Source: Halopolyspora algeriensis (GTDB lineage Bacteria; Actinomycetota; Actinomycetes; Mycobacteriales; Pseudonocardiaceae). From it: DNA of 54,201 bases. The DNA lies in NCBI RefSeq assembly GCF_003337235.1, contig NZ_QPJC01000018.1, forward strand, positions 1-54,201, in the 5' to 3' direction. The position numbers and the translations under genes are program-made. A model generated the notes under the pieces. That model was not told the DNA's origin and did no database searches. It saw nothing but the letters and a program-made list of their open reading frames with translations. How positions within the stretch are numbered: the first letter of the stretch is position 1; each line of letters begins with the position of its first letter. This document shows, in pieces, positions 29,506-38,623 of the stretch.

Positions 29506-30020
29506 GCGCGCCGATGAGCCGACACACGCTGAGCGTGCTGGTGGAAAACGTTCCCGGGGTTCTGGCGCGGGTCTCCGGTCTGTTCTCCCGTCGCAGCTTC
29601 AACATCGAATCCCTGGCGGTGGGGCCGACCGAGCATCCGGAGATTTCCCGGATGACGATCGTCGTCTCGGTCGAGGATCAGCCACTGGAGCAGGTCACCA
29701 AGCAGCTCAACAAGCTGATCAACGTCATCAAGATCGTCGAGTTGGAGTCCGACGCCTCCGTGCAGCGGGAGCTGCTGCTGGTCAAGGTGCGCGCCGACTC
29801 CTCGGTGCGCAGTCAGGTGCTGGAGACCGTGCAACTGTTCCGCGCCAAGGTCGTCGATGTCTCGCCGGAGGCACTGACCATCGAGGCCACCGGCGATGTC
29901 GACAAGCTCGACGCGCTACTGCGGATGCTCGAGCCCTACGGGGTCCGCGAGATGGTGCAGTCCGGGATGGTCGCGATCGGCCGCGGGCCGCGGTCGATCA
30001 CCGCGACCGCAGTGCGGTAG
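29502..30020 (+). CDS. ilvN: Acetolactate synthase, small (regulatory) subunit
   Basis: IlvN activates IlvB and confers valine feedback inhibition. The 172-aa protein has an N-terminal ACT domain ([33 protein letters not shown]) and the C-terminal ALS_ss_C domain ([33 protein letters not shown]). The GTG at 29502 overlaps the ilvB stop (GTGA); an ATG at 29514 starting MSRHTL is equally plausible, with GGAG 14 nt upstream. It is the second gene of the ilvBNC operon. Confidence 0.95.
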   Translation: MSAPMSRHTLSVLVENVPGVLARVSGLFSRRSFNIESLAVGPTEHPEISRMTIVVSVEDQPLEQVTKQLNKLINVIKIVELESDASVQRELLLVKVRADSSVRSQVLETVQLFRAKVVDVSPEALTIEATGDVDKLDALLRMLEPYGVREMVQSGMVAIGRGPRSITATAVR

Positions 30021-31076
<1,056 letters not shown>

Positions 31077-31099
31077 TGCGCCACTGACCCGTGCACGGC

Positions 31100-31150
31100 G
31101 GGTGAACGGAACTTTCGTTGCTTCTGTGCGAGCGAAAGTTCCGTTCACCC
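31100..31150 (+). repeat. Dispersed hairpin repeat, copy 1 (after ilvC)
   Basis: GGGTGAACGGAACTTTCG (31100-31117) and its exact complement (31133-31150) form an 18-bp perfect stem with a 15-nt loop, 23 bases after the ilvC stop. The core arm GTGAACGGAACTTTC recurs after serA and after the FAA hydrolase gene. It has no T-run. Its place suggests a bidirectional terminator or mRNA 3'-end stabiliser. Confidence 0.9.
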
Positions 31151-31182
31151 CCGGATCGCGGGATGACCACCGCGAGTGACGA

Positions 31183-31188
31183 TAGGAT
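31183..31188 (+). promoter_or_regulatory. -10 box of the DUF397 gene
   Basis: TAGGAT is followed by 6 nt and the GTG at 31195, the leaderless layout. This supports an independent promoter after the copy 1 hairpin. Confidence 0.55.
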
Positions 31189-31194
31189 GTCTCC

Positions 31195-31440
31195 GTGAGC
31201 GAGGACAGCGCGCCGATCGACGACAAGGCCCACATCCGGGATCAGCTCGACTTCACCGACGCCGAATGGATCGCCAGCACCGAGGACGACGAGGAGCCCG
31301 GGGTCGAGATCGCCTTCGTGGACGGCTACGTGGGGATGCGCAACGGTGCCGATCCGGATGGCCCGGTGCTCGTCTTCACCCCGGAGGAATGGGACGCCTT
31401 CGTCGCGGGAGCCAAGGACGGGGAGTTCGACGAGCCATAA
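31195..31440 (+). CDS. DUF397-like protein
   Basis: The 81-aa acidic protein resembles DUF397 proteins of actinomycetes in its C-terminal half: EIAFVDGYVGMRNGADPDGPVLVFTPEEWDAFVAGAKDGEFD. DUF397 proteins usually sit next to an XRE/DUF5753 regulator and take part in developmental or antitoxin-like control. Here no such regulator is adjacent; the gene stands alone between ilvC and serA. The GTG start is fixed by a TAGGAT box 6 nt upstream. Confidence 0.82.
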   Translation: MSEDSAPIDDKAHIRDQLDFTDAEWIASTEDDEEPGVEIAFVDGYVGMRNGADPDGPVLVFTPEEWDAFVAGAKDGEFDEP

Positions 31441-31548
31441 TGGCGTTGCCCCGTTTTTCCTGCTCAGTGCTGCTTCGGGGGTGCAGGTCGCCGATATCGG
31501 AAACGTGATACGGCCAACACCGGAGGGAACGTGTTCTCGGCGCGGCGT

Positions 31549-31554
31549 TAAACT
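31549..31554 (+). promoter_or_regulatory. Probable -10 box of serA
   Basis: TAAACT in a very GC-rich context would start [13 protein letters not shown] near 31561, giving a leader of about 60 nt before the serA GTG. No standard -35 box is seen at the usual distance. Confidence 0.4.
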
Positions 31555-31620
31555 ACTTCACCGTCTCGGCACAACGTTGTGCCCTGCTTCGACTGTGATC
31601 TCTTTTTCTGGAGCGCGCCC

Positions 31621-33216
31621 GTGACCAATGCAAGCCGTCCTGTCGTCCTGATCGCCGAGAAGCTGGCTCCTTCGGTGCTCGAAGCATTCGGGGACGAGGT
31701 CGAGATCCGTCATGTCGACGGAACCGACCGGCCAGCACTCCTCGAGGCCGTCGCCGACGCCGACGCGCTGCTGGTCCGTTCGGCGACCAAGGTCGATGCC
31801 GAGGTACTCGCCGCCACGAACACGCTGAAGGTCGTCGCACGCGCCGGCGTCGGGCTGGACAATGTCGAGGTCCCCGCGGCCACCGAGCGCGGTGTGATGG
31901 TGGTCAACGCCCCCACGTCCAACATCATCTCCGCCGCCGAACACGCGGTGGCTCTGCTGCTGGCGGTGGCGCGCAACGTCGCTCCCGCGGACGCGAGCCT
32001 GCGGGCCGGGGAGTGGAAGCGCAGCTCCTTCGGTGGTGTGGAGCTCAACGGCAAGACCGTCGGTATCGTCGGACTCGGCAAGATCGGCCAGCTCGTGGCT
32101 CAGCGCGTCGAAGCCTTCGGGACCAAGTTGATCGCCTACGACCCCTACGTGTCGGCGTCCCGTGCCGCACAGCTCGGCATCGAGCTGGTCAGCCTCGAGG
32201 AGTTGCTGGAACGCGCGGACGCGATCTCGATCCACCTGCCCAAGACGGCCGAGACCCTCGGCCTGATCGGTGCCGAACAGCTCAAGAAGTGCAAGCAGGG
32301 CGTGCTGATCGTCAACGCGGCCCGCGGTGGTCTCATCGACGAGGACGCGCTGGCCGATGCGCTGGGCAACGGCCACATCGGCGGTGCGGGCATCGATGTG
32401 TACCGCACCGAGCCGACCACCTCCAGTCCGCTGTTCGAACTGTCCAACGTCGTGGCCACTCCCCACCTGGGTGCCTCGACCGTCGAGGCGCAGGACCGTG
32501 CGGGTACCGATGTCGCGCACTCGACCCTGCAGGCGCTGCGCGGGGAGTTCGTCCCGGACGCGGTGAACGTGCAGGGTGGTGCGGTCGGTGAGGAGGTGCG
32601 CCCGTACCTGCCGCTGACCCAGAAGCTGGGCTCGCTGCTGACGGCTGTGCTGAGCGGCACCCCGTCCTCGGTCACCGTCGAAGCGCGGGGTGAGCTGGCC
32701 GACGAGGACGTGTCGGTCCTTCCGCTGGCCGCGATGCGCGGAGTGTTCGCCGGGGCGGTGGACAGTCAGGTCACCTTCGTCAACGCGCCGCAGCTCGCCG
32801 AGGACCTGGGCGTCGATGTCGACGTGAAGAAGGCTCCGGAGAGCCCGAGTCACCGCAGCGTCGTGACGGTGCGCGCCGTGCTGGCCGACGGGACCACCGG
32901 CGTGGTTTCGGGTGCGCTGGACGGCCCGAACCAGGTGGAGAAGCTGGTCGAGGTCAACGGTAGGCACTTCGATCTGCGGGCCCAGGGCAGCGTGCTGCTG
33001 CTGGAGTACCCGGACCGCCCCGGCGTGATGGGCAAGGTCGGCACGTTGCTCGGCGAGGTCGGTGTCAACATCGAGGCGGCGCAGATCAGCCAGACCACCG
33101 ATGGCTCCGATGCGATCATGCTGCTGCGCGTGGACCGTCCGGTCGAGACCGGTGTGCTGGAGCCGATCGGTGCGGCCGTGGGTGCCGGCACGGTGCGGAC
33201 CGTCAGCTTCGAGTGA
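31621..33216 (+). CDS. serA: D-3-phosphoglycerate dehydrogenase
   Basis: SerA oxidises 3-phosphoglycerate to 3-phosphohydroxypyruvate, the first step of serine synthesis. The 531-aa length is that of the long type with an extra domain. It shows the NAD motif GLGKIGQLVAQR, catalytic-site sequences NAARGGLIDE and TPHLGASTVEAQ, an intervening ASB domain (about 315-450) and a C-terminal ACT domain (LLLEYPDRPGVMGKVGTLLGEVGVNIEAAQIS) that senses serine. GGAG precedes the GTG at 31621; the upstream frame to 31579 is not needed. The copy 2 hairpin follows the stop by 20 bases. Confidence 0.97.
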   Translation: MTNASRPVVLIAEKLAPSVLEAFGDEVEIRHVDGTDRPALLEAVADADALLVRSATKVDAEVLAATNTLKVVARAGVGLDNVEVPAATERGVMVVNAPTSNIISAAEHAVALLLAVARNVAPADASLRAGEWKRSSFGGVELNGKTVGIVGLGKIGQLVAQRVEAFGTKLIAYDPYVSASRAAQLGIELVSLEELLERADAISIHLPKTAETLGLIGAEQLKKCKQGVLIVNAARGGLIDEDALADALGNGHIGGAGIDVYRTEPTTSSPLFELSNVVATPHLGASTVEAQDRAGTDVAHSTLQALRGEFVPDAVNVQGGAVGEEVRPYLPLTQKLGSLLTAVLSGTPSSVTVEARGELADEDVSVLPLAAMRGVFAGAVDSQVTFVNAPQLAEDLGVDVDVKKAPESPSHRSVVTVRAVLADGTTGVVSGALDGPNQVEKLVEVNGRHFDLRAQGSVLLLEYPDRPGVMGKVGTLLGEVGVNIEAAQISQTTDGSDAIMLLRVDRPVETGVLEPIGAAVGAGTVRTVSFE

Positions 33217-33236
33217 TCGTCACCGAGCGATTGTGA

Positions 33237-33283
33237 GTGAACGGAACTTTCGTCACTTCTCCGCGGGCGAAAGTTCCGTTCAC
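33237..33283 (+). repeat. Dispersed hairpin repeat, copy 2 (after serA)
   Basis: GTGAACGGAACTTTCG (33237-33252) and its exact complement (33268-33283) form a 16-bp stem with a 15-nt loop. The arm is identical to copies 1 and 3 in its first 15 bases, while the loop differs. It lies between serA and leuB. Confidence 0.9.
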
Positions 33284-33371
33284 CTGCTTTTCACACGGTT
33301 GTGTGTCCCACCAAACGGGAGAGGGTGACCGACAAGTGGGTCCGGTCTGCTTGGCGGATCAGGGATGGCGG

Positions 33372-33377
33372 TAACCT
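33372..33377 (+). promoter_or_regulatory. Probable -10 box of leuB
   Basis: TAACCT, with TTGGCG 15 nt upstream at 33351-33356, is a possible promoter. [13 protein letters not shown] would start near 33384, just before the ATG of a short ORF at 33386 and about 48 nt before leuB. Confidence 0.4.
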
Positions 33378-33385
33378 TCAGCGCG

Positions 33386-33457
33386 ATGGTTCGGACCCCG
33401 GCCGCCGGGGTGATACTCGGGAGGTGTGTGCATGCGGCTCGCTGTGATCCCAGGTGA
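33386..33457 (+). CDS. Possible leader ORF overlapping the leuB start
   Basis: An ATG 8 nt after the TAACCT box opens a 23-codon frame that ends 26 nt inside leuB in another frame. Its codons 9-11 are Val-Ile-Leu (GTG ATA CTC), with the very rare codon ATA. Codons 4-9 lie in a hairpin ACCCCGGC-C-GCCGGGGT (33395-33411). The arrangement hints at a branched-chain leader acting on leuB translation, but no terminator is present and the case is much weaker than for ilvB and cimA. Confidence 0.25.
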   Translation: MVRTPAAGVILGRCVHAARCDPR

Positions 33458-34475
33458 CGGGATCGGGCCGGAAGTGGTGTCCGAGGCGTTGAAGGTCCTC
33501 GGTGAGGTGGTTCCCGAAACCGAGATCACCCACTACGACCTGGGCGCGACTCGCTGGCACAACACCGGAGAGCTCCTGCCCGAGTCGGTTCTGGACGAAC
33601 TCCGTCAGCAGGACGGGATCCTGCTCGGCGCCGTGGGCGATCCGTCCGTTCCCAGCGGTATCCTCGAACGCGGGCTGCTGCTGCGACTGCGCTTCGAACT
33701 CGACCACCATGTGAACCTGCGCCCCGCGCGGCTGTACCCGGGAGTGCAGAGTCCGGTGGCCGACCCCGGCGAGATCGACATGGTGGTGGTCCGCGAGGGG
33801 ACCGAGGGGCCGTATGCGGGCAATGGTGGCCTGCTGCGCAAGGACACGCCCCACGAGATCGCCACCGAGGTGAGCCTGAACACCGCATTCGGGGTGGAGC
33901 GAGTGGTGCGGGACGCCTTTGCCAGGGCTGCCGCCCGGCCACGCAAGCATCTGACGATGGTGCACAAGACGAACGTGCTCACCCACGCCGGTTCCTTGTG
34001 GTCCCGCGTGGTCGAGGAAGTCTCCCTCGAACATCCCGACGTCACCGTTGCCTACCAGCATGTGGACGCCACGACCATTCACATGGTCACCGACCCCTCC
34101 CGATTCGACGTCGTGGTGACCGACAATCTCTTCGGCGACATCATCACCGACCTCGCGGGAGCGGTGACCGGAGGTATCGGCCGGGCCGCCAGCGGGAACA
34201 TCGACGCCACCCACCGCAATCCCGGCATGTTCGAGCCGGTGCACGGCAGCGCACCGGACATCGCGGGTCAGGGAGTGGCCGATCCGACGGCGGCGGTGCT
34301 GTCCGTGGCGCTGCTGCTCGATCATGTCGGCCGCACCGAGGCGGCTCGCCGGGTCGAGGCGTCGGTGGCCTTCGACCTGGCGACCCGGGATCATTCCGCG
34401 CCCGGTGCGACCCACGCCATCGGTGACCGCCTGGCCGCCCTGGTCTCGTCCCGTGAGGTGGCTCAGCAGGTGTGA
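33432..34475 (+). CDS. leuB: 3-Isopropylmalate dehydrogenase
   Basis: LeuB oxidatively decarboxylates 3-isopropylmalate to 2-ketoisocaproate in leucine synthesis. The 347-aa protein has the N-terminal [13 protein letters not shown], the substrate-arginine region RPARLYPGV, the [11 protein letters not shown] motif and the Mg/NAD site [19 protein letters not shown] and [15 protein letters not shown] lies 7 nt before the ATG at 33432; a GTG two codons upstream is less likely. It lies alone between the copy 2 hairpin and the cimA leader. Confidence 0.96.
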   Translation: MRLAVIPGDGIGPEVVSEALKVLGEVVPETEITHYDLGATRWHNTGELLPESVLDELRQQDGILLGAVGDPSVPSGILERGLLLRLRFELDHHVNLRPARLYPGVQSPVADPGEIDMVVVREGTEGPYAGNGGLLRKDTPHEIATEVSLNTAFGVERVVRDAFARAAARPRKHLTMVHKTNVLTHAGSLWSRVVEEVSLEHPDVTVAYQHVDATTIHMVTDPSRFDVVVTDNLFGDIITDLAGAVTGGIGRAASGNIDATHRNPGMFEPVHGSAPDIAGQGVADPTAAVLSVALLLDHVGRTEAARRVEASVAFDLATRDHSAPGATHAIGDRLAALVSSREVAQQV

Positions 34476-34593
34476 GGGGGGGCGCACCGAAGACGGTGCG
34501 CGGCGCTCTTCTCCGGCTGTCTGCCGGTGGTCCACATCGTGGGAATACCCACCCGAGTGATGGTACCGGCGTGGATTGTGGCAGCATACGGGC

Positions 34594-34638
34594 ATGGCCC
34601 AGTACACGGCGATCATTATTGGCAGGCGCGCCGGGTGA
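34594..34638 (+). CDS. cimA attenuator leader peptide (Ile-Ile-Ile)
   Basis: This 14-codon ORF encodes MAQYTAIIIGRRAG. Three consecutive isoleucine codons (ATC ATT ATT, 34612-34620), two of them rare ATT, precede the hairpin. Citramalate synthase begins the threonine-independent route to isoleucine, so isoleucyl-tRNA is the logical signal. The stop codon TGA is in the loop of the adjoining hairpin, as in the ilvB leader. CATACG a few bases upstream may be the -10 box, making this ORF leaderless. Confidence 0.78.
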   Translation: MAQYTAIIIGRRAG

Positions 34639-34656
34639 CTCCGCACCCCGGCGCGC
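34626..34656 (+). promoter_or_regulatory. cimA attenuator, first hairpin (leader-overlapping)
   Basis: GCGCGCCGGG (34626-34635) and CCCGGCGCGC (34647-34656) form a perfect 10-bp stem, extended by GTG/CAC with one bulged C. The 5' arm covers leader codons Arg11 to Gly14 and the stop is in the loop. It abuts the terminator stem. Confidence 0.78.
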
Positions 34657-34687
34657 AGACCTCTCGCATTCGCGGGGGGTCTTTTTT
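34657..34687 (+). terminator. cimA attenuator terminator
   Basis: AGACCTCTCGC (34657-34667) pairs along all 11 positions (two U-G) with GCGGGGGGTCT (34672-34682) around the loop ATTC, followed by a run of six T. It lies 85 nt before the cimA start codon, so on its own it would end [13 protein letters not shown] before the gene. Confidence 0.88.
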
Positions 34688-34771
34688 GTGCTCTCGGGAC
34701 CCGTACAGGGCCGATCGCCCGGCCACCCGGCGATCACGCTGAACAACACCGAACACCGCCAGGAGAATCCA

Positions 34772-36439
34772 GTGACGCGCACCACTCCGGCAGGAACCCC
34801 CCTGGGAGATTCCTTCCACGTTTACGACACGACACTGCGCGACGGCGCGCAGCGCGAGGGCATCTCCTACTCCGTCACCGACAAGCTCGCCGTGGCGCGC
34901 CTGCTGGACTCGCTCGGTGTCGGGTTCATCGAAGGTGGCTGGCCCGGTGCTCTGCCGAAGGACACCGAGTTCTTCCAGCGTGCTGCGGCCGGGGAGCTCG
35001 AACTCCGGCATGCGGCGCTGGTGGCCTTCGGCTCGACCCGCCGTGCCGGGGTCTCCGCTCACGAGGATCCGCAGGTGCGTGCGCTGCTCGACTCGCAGGC
35101 ACCGGTGGTGACACTGGTCGCCAAGTCCGACCGCCGCCACATCGAACGGGCGCTGCGTACCGATGTGGCCGAAAACTGCGCGATGGTCGCCGACACCGTG
35201 GCCTACCTCGTCGGTGAAGGCCGACGAGTGTTTCTGGACGCCGAGCACTTCTTCGACGGCTATGCCCACGACCCGGACGCGTCGTTGCGGGTGCTCGAGG
35301 CGGCGATGCACGCGGGCGCCGACGTGGTGTGCCTGTGCGACACCAACGGGGGCCAGCTCCCGACCCAGCTCGCCGAAACGGTGACGGAGGTGATCGCCCG
35401 TACGGGCTTCCGTGTCGGCATCCACTGCCAGGACGACACCGGCTGTGCCGTTGCCAATACCGTTGCCGCCGCGCAGGCCGGAGCGACGCACGTGCAGTGC
35501 ACGGCCAACGGTTACGGCGAGCGCGCGGGCAACGCCGACCTGTTCACGGTGATCGGCAATCTGGCGACCAAACTGAACATGCCCGTGCTGCCCGAGGGCA
35601 AGCTCACCGAGCTGACCCGGACCTCACACGCCCTCGCCGAGATCGCCAATCTCGCCCCCGATACGCATCAGGCCTATGTCGGTACCTCGACGTTCGCGCA
35701 CAAGGCGGGTCTGCACGCCAGCGCGATCAAGGTGGATCCCGAACTCTACAACCACATCGATCCGTCCACCGTGGGCAATGACATGCGGATCCTGGTCACC
35801 GAGATGGCCGGTCGGGCAAGCCTGGAGCTCAAGGGAGCCGAGCTGGGGCTCGATCTGAGCGGCTCTCCCGAAGCGGTCACCGGTTCGGTGCAGCGCGTGA
35901 AGGAGCTGGAAGCACACGGCTGGTCATTCGAGGCGGCCGACGCGTCCCTGGAGCTGCTGCTGCGACGCCAGCTGGCCGTGGCTCCCGAGAGCGGTTCCGG
36001 AGCCCGGGATGGCGGCGACATGCCCGACATGCCGTTCGAGCTGGAGTCCTACCGCGTTTCTCTCGACCACCGGCCGGACGGGGAGGCGGTCTCCGAGGCC
36101 ACGGTCAAGGTGTACGTGGGTGATGAGCGGGTGATCACCACCGCCGAGGGCAACGGCCCGGTCAACGCCCTGGACGCGGCGCTGCGTGAGGCCCTGATCC
36201 CGCGTCTGCCCTGGTTGAACGAGGTGGAACTCGTCGACTACAAGGTGCGCATCCTCACCGACGCCTCCGGTACCGATGCCGTGACCCGCGTCCTCGTCGA
36301 ATCGCGCGACGAGGAGCACGAGTGGACCACCGTCGGTGTGCACGGCAGCATCGTCGAGGCGAGTTGGCTGGCTCTGTGCGACGCTTTGGCTTTCAAGACG
36401 CTGCGCCGCCACCAATCCCTCAGCGCCGCTTCCGCCTAG
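34772..36439 (+). CDS. cimA: (R)-Citramalate synthase
   Basis: CimA condenses pyruvate and acetyl-CoA to citramalate, giving 2-ketobutyrate for isoleucine without threonine. The 555-aa protein is of the TIGR00977 type. It has the HMGL-like barrel VYDTTLRDGAQREGISYSVTDKLAVARLLDSLGVGFIEGGWPG, the metal/substrate motifs NGGQLPTQLAETV and NGYGERAGNADL, and a C-terminal LeuA-type allosteric dimer domain (about 420-540). The alternative, a 2-isopropylmalate synthase, is disfavoured by EGGWPGA. The GTG at 34772 has AGGAGA 6-8 nt upstream; reading from 34472 would run through the attenuator. Confidence 0.92.
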   Translation: MTRTTPAGTPLGDSFHVYDTTLRDGAQREGISYSVTDKLAVARLLDSLGVGFIEGGWPGALPKDTEFFQRAAAGELELRHAALVAFGSTRRAGVSAHEDPQVRALLDSQAPVVTLVAKSDRRHIERALRTDVAENCAMVADTVAYLVGEGRRVFLDAEHFFDGYAHDPDASLRVLEAAMHAGADVVCLCDTNGGQLPTQLAETVTEVIARTGFRVGIHCQDDTGCAVANTVAAAQAGATHVQCTANGYGERAGNADLFTVIGNLATKLNMPVLPEGKLTELTRTSHALAEIANLAPDTHQAYVGTSTFAHKAGLHASAIKVDPELYNHIDPSTVGNDMRILVTEMAGRASLELKGAELGLDLSGSPEAVTGSVQRVKELEAHGWSFEAADASLELLLRRQLAVAPESGSGARDGGDMPDMPFELESYRVSLDHRPDGEAVSEATVKVYVGDERVITTAEGNGPVNALDAALREALIPRLPWLNEVELVDYKVRILTDASGTDAVTRVLVESRDEEHEWTTVGVHGSIVEASWLALCDALAFKTLRRHQSLSAASA

Positions 36440-36506
36440 CGTGCGGCGATGCCCGGCACGGTGCGTACGCTGATTGAGTTCCACTGCTGCAAAGGGAGGT
36501 CTTGTC

Positions 36507-37292
36507 TTGCGCCTGGCACGTGTCGCCCACTCGGAAGGCGTCTCGTTCGTCGCGCTGGAGCCCGATCCGGCCGCGCCCGGCGAGAAGGTTCTGGCCATCG
36601 AGATCGACCAGCATCCCTTCGGGGAGCCGACGTTCACCGGGCGCAGGTGGCCGATGTCCGATGTCCGGCTGCTCGCCCCGATCCTGCCGACCAAGGTGCT
36701 CTGCGTCGGCAAGAACTACGCCGAGCACGCCAGGGAGATGGGCGCGGAACCACCGGAGAATCCCGTCCTGTTCATGAAGCCCTCCACCTCGGTGATCGGC
36801 CCCAATGTGCCGATCAAGCTTCCCGCCGACTCCGAGCGGGTGGATTTCGAGGGTGAACTGGCCGTGGTGATCGGACAGCCGTGCAAGGATGTCCCCGAGG
36901 CGCGGGGAACCGATGTACTGCTGGGCTACACGATCGCCAACGATGTCACTGCCCGCGATCAGCAGAAGGCCGACGGCCAGTGGACCCGGGCGAAGGGCTA
37001 CGACACCTTCTGCCCCCTGGGGCCGTGGATCGACACCGCGGTGGACCCGGGTGACCTGGGTCTGCGCACCGAACTCGACGGCGAGCTCAAGCAGGAGTCC
37101 CGCACCTCGCTGCTGACCCACGATGTCGCGGCACTCGTCTCCTCCGTCTCGCGGGTGATGACGCTGCTGCCCGGTGACGTGCTGTTGACCGGTACTCCGG
37201 CCGGGGTGGGGCCGATGCAGCCCGGTCAGAAGGTATCGGTGTCCATCGACAACCTCGGCACGCTCACCAATCCGGTCCAGCAGCGCGAGTGA
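36507..37292 (+). CDS. Fumarylacetoacetate hydrolase-family protein
   Basis: The 261-aa protein is a single FAH-fold hydrolase/isomerase (2-hydroxyhepta-2,4-diene-1,7-dioate isomerase type). It shows CVGKNYAEHAREMG, the metal ligands in DFEGELAVVIG and TIANDVTARDQQ, and the C-terminal GDVLLTGTPAGVGPM. The substrate is unknown. Location just upstream of gltX matches Rv2993c. The start is TTG at 36507, 7 nt after GGGAGG, so that the protein begins MRLARVAHSEGV as in relatives; the frame is open to 36474. The copy 3 hairpin begins 4 bases after the stop. Confidence 0.9.
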   Translation: MRLARVAHSEGVSFVALEPDPAAPGEKVLAIEIDQHPFGEPTFTGRRWPMSDVRLLAPILPTKVLCVGKNYAEHAREMGAEPPENPVLFMKPSTSVIGPNVPIKLPADSERVDFEGELAVVIGQPCKDVPEARGTDVLLGYTIANDVTARDQQKADGQWTRAKGYDTFCPLGPWIDTAVDPGDLGLRTELDGELKQESRTSLLTHDVAALVSSVSRVMTLLPGDVLLTGTPAGVGPMQPGQKVSVSIDNLGTLTNPVQQRE

Positions 37293-37295
37293 TTC

Positions 37296-37346
37296 GAGTG
37301 AACGGAACTTTCACCCGGCAAGAGCGCGCGAAAGTTCCGTTCACTC
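37296..37346 (+). repeat. Dispersed hairpin repeat, copy 3 (after FAA hydrolase)
   Basis: GAGTGAACGGAACTTTC (37296-37312) and its complement (37330-37346) form a 17-bp perfect stem with a 17-nt loop. The outer pairs differ from copy 1 (GAG/CTC versus GGG/CCC) but stay complementary. It separates the FAA hydrolase gene from the convergent monooxygenase gene, whose stop is 13 bases away. Confidence 0.9.
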
Positions 37347-37358
37347 ACGTTCCGGCGG

Positions 37359-38591
37359 TCACCGCAGCGCGGCGGCGGGCGGGCGTTCGCGCATCGCGCC
37401 GTAGGCGAGCACGTACGGTGGGATCCTGCGCAGCCACGGCATCTTCGTCAGGGCTTTCAACGGCCGCGGGATCCGCGCCCGCTCGCCGAAGTCGATCTCA
37501 CCGTGCAGTGCGGGTTCGACGACGTTGTCGTGAATCACACGTTGCAATCGCTGGACGAGCACGGTCGTCGGCAGGCGCCGCCGCTGGACCGCTGCGACGT
37601 GCCTGCGTCGCAATCTGCCCTCGCGCAGCGGCTCGGCCAGGTGCCGGGCTGCTGCGACGGCGTCCTGAACGGCCAGGTTGATCCCGATACCGCCGACCGG
37701 GGACATCGCGTGCGCGGCGTCGCCGAGACACAGCAGGCCGGGAACGTGCCACTTGCGCAGGCGGTCCAGCGTGACGTGCAGCAGCTTGACGTCCTCCCAG
37801 TCCCGCACCAGCTCTCGCTCGTCGTCCAGCCACGGCAGGTGCTCGGCGAGTGTCCGGTTGAACTGCTCGATCGGCTGTGACCGGCCGGCCGCGTCGGTGT
37901 CCTTGGCGATGATCGAGGCGATCTGAAAGTAGTCGCCGCGGTCGAGCAGTGTCATGAACGTCCTTCCGCGGATGAGGCCGATCCCACCGGCGGGATCCTC
38001 GGGGTGGCGGGGCACTTTGAACCACCGCACGTCCATCGGGGTGGGGAAGTCACGCAGTCGCAGTTCGGGCAGACCGCGCGCGAAGGACTTCCGCCCGTCG
38101 CAGGCGACGGTGATCGGGGCACGGATCTCGCCGGTTGCGCCGTCGCCGGTGCGGTACCGCACCCCGTTGATCCGGCCGTGCTCGCGGATCGGTTCGGTGA
38201 CCTCGGTGTTCATTCGCAGGGTGAAGGAGTGCTCCTGCGCGCCCGCATCGGCCAACAGGTCGAGAAAGTCCCACTGCGGGACCATCGCGATGTAGTTGTA
38301 CTTGGTCGGCAGGGTTGTGAAGTCGCCGAAGGTGAAGAACTCGCCGTCGGGCCCGAGTGGCACCCCGACCCGATCGAGTCGTCGCTGGGGCAGCTGCGCG
38401 AAGCGTTCACTCAGCCCGAGGTCATCCAGCAGCTGCAGGGTCGTGGGATGCACGGTGTCGCCCCGGAAGTCGCGCAGGAAGTCGCCGTGCTTTTCCAGCA
38501 CCGTGACCGGTACTCCTGCTCGCGCGAGCAGCAGCCCGAGAACCATCCCGGCCGGGCCGCCTCCGACGATGCAGCAGGTGGTTCGCTCCAT
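37359..38591 (-). CDS. FAD-dependent aromatic monooxygenase (PHBH type)
   Basis: The 410-aa flavoprotein belongs to the p-hydroxybenzoate hydroxylase-like class A monooxygenases. It has the dinucleotide motif CIVGGGPAGMVLGLLLARAGVPVTVLEK (residues 5-33), a DG motif at VACDGRKSFAR and the second FAD motif CLGDAAHAMSPVGGIGINLAVQDA. The aromatic or polyketide substrate cannot be predicted. GAGGGAGG precedes the ATG at 38591; the frame is open further upstream. A perfect 20-bp palindrome in its promoter region points to control by a TetR-type repressor, not encoded nearby. Confidence 0.9.
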   Translation of the reverse strand: MERTTCCIVGGGPAGMVLGLLLARAGVPVTVLEKHGDFLRDFRGDTVHPTTLQLLDDLGLSERFAQLPQRRLDRVGVPLGPDGEFFTFGDFTTLPTKYNYIAMVPQWDFLDLLADAGAQEHSFTLRMNTEVTEPIREHGRINGVRYRTGDGATGEIRAPITVACDGRKSFARGLPELRLRDFPTPMDVRWFKVPRHPEDPAGGIGLIRGRTFMTLLDRGDYFQIASIIAKDTDAAGRSQPIEQFNRTLAEHLPWLDDERELVRDWEDVKLLHVTLDRLRKWHVPGLLCLGDAAHAMSPVGGIGINLAVQDAVAAARHLAEPLREGRLRRRHVAAVQRRRLPTTVLVQRLQRVIHDNVVEPALHGEIDFGERARIPRPLKALTKMPWLRRIPPYVLAYGAMRERPPAAALR

Positions 38592-38623
38592 TGCGATGCC
38601 TCCCTCACAGCCTTCCGCACAGC

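Noticed and set aside
34472-34771. N-terminal extension of cimA to 34472
   Set aside because: It would read through the leader, both attenuator hairpins and the T-run; the GTG at 34772 has a good RBS and fits the family length.
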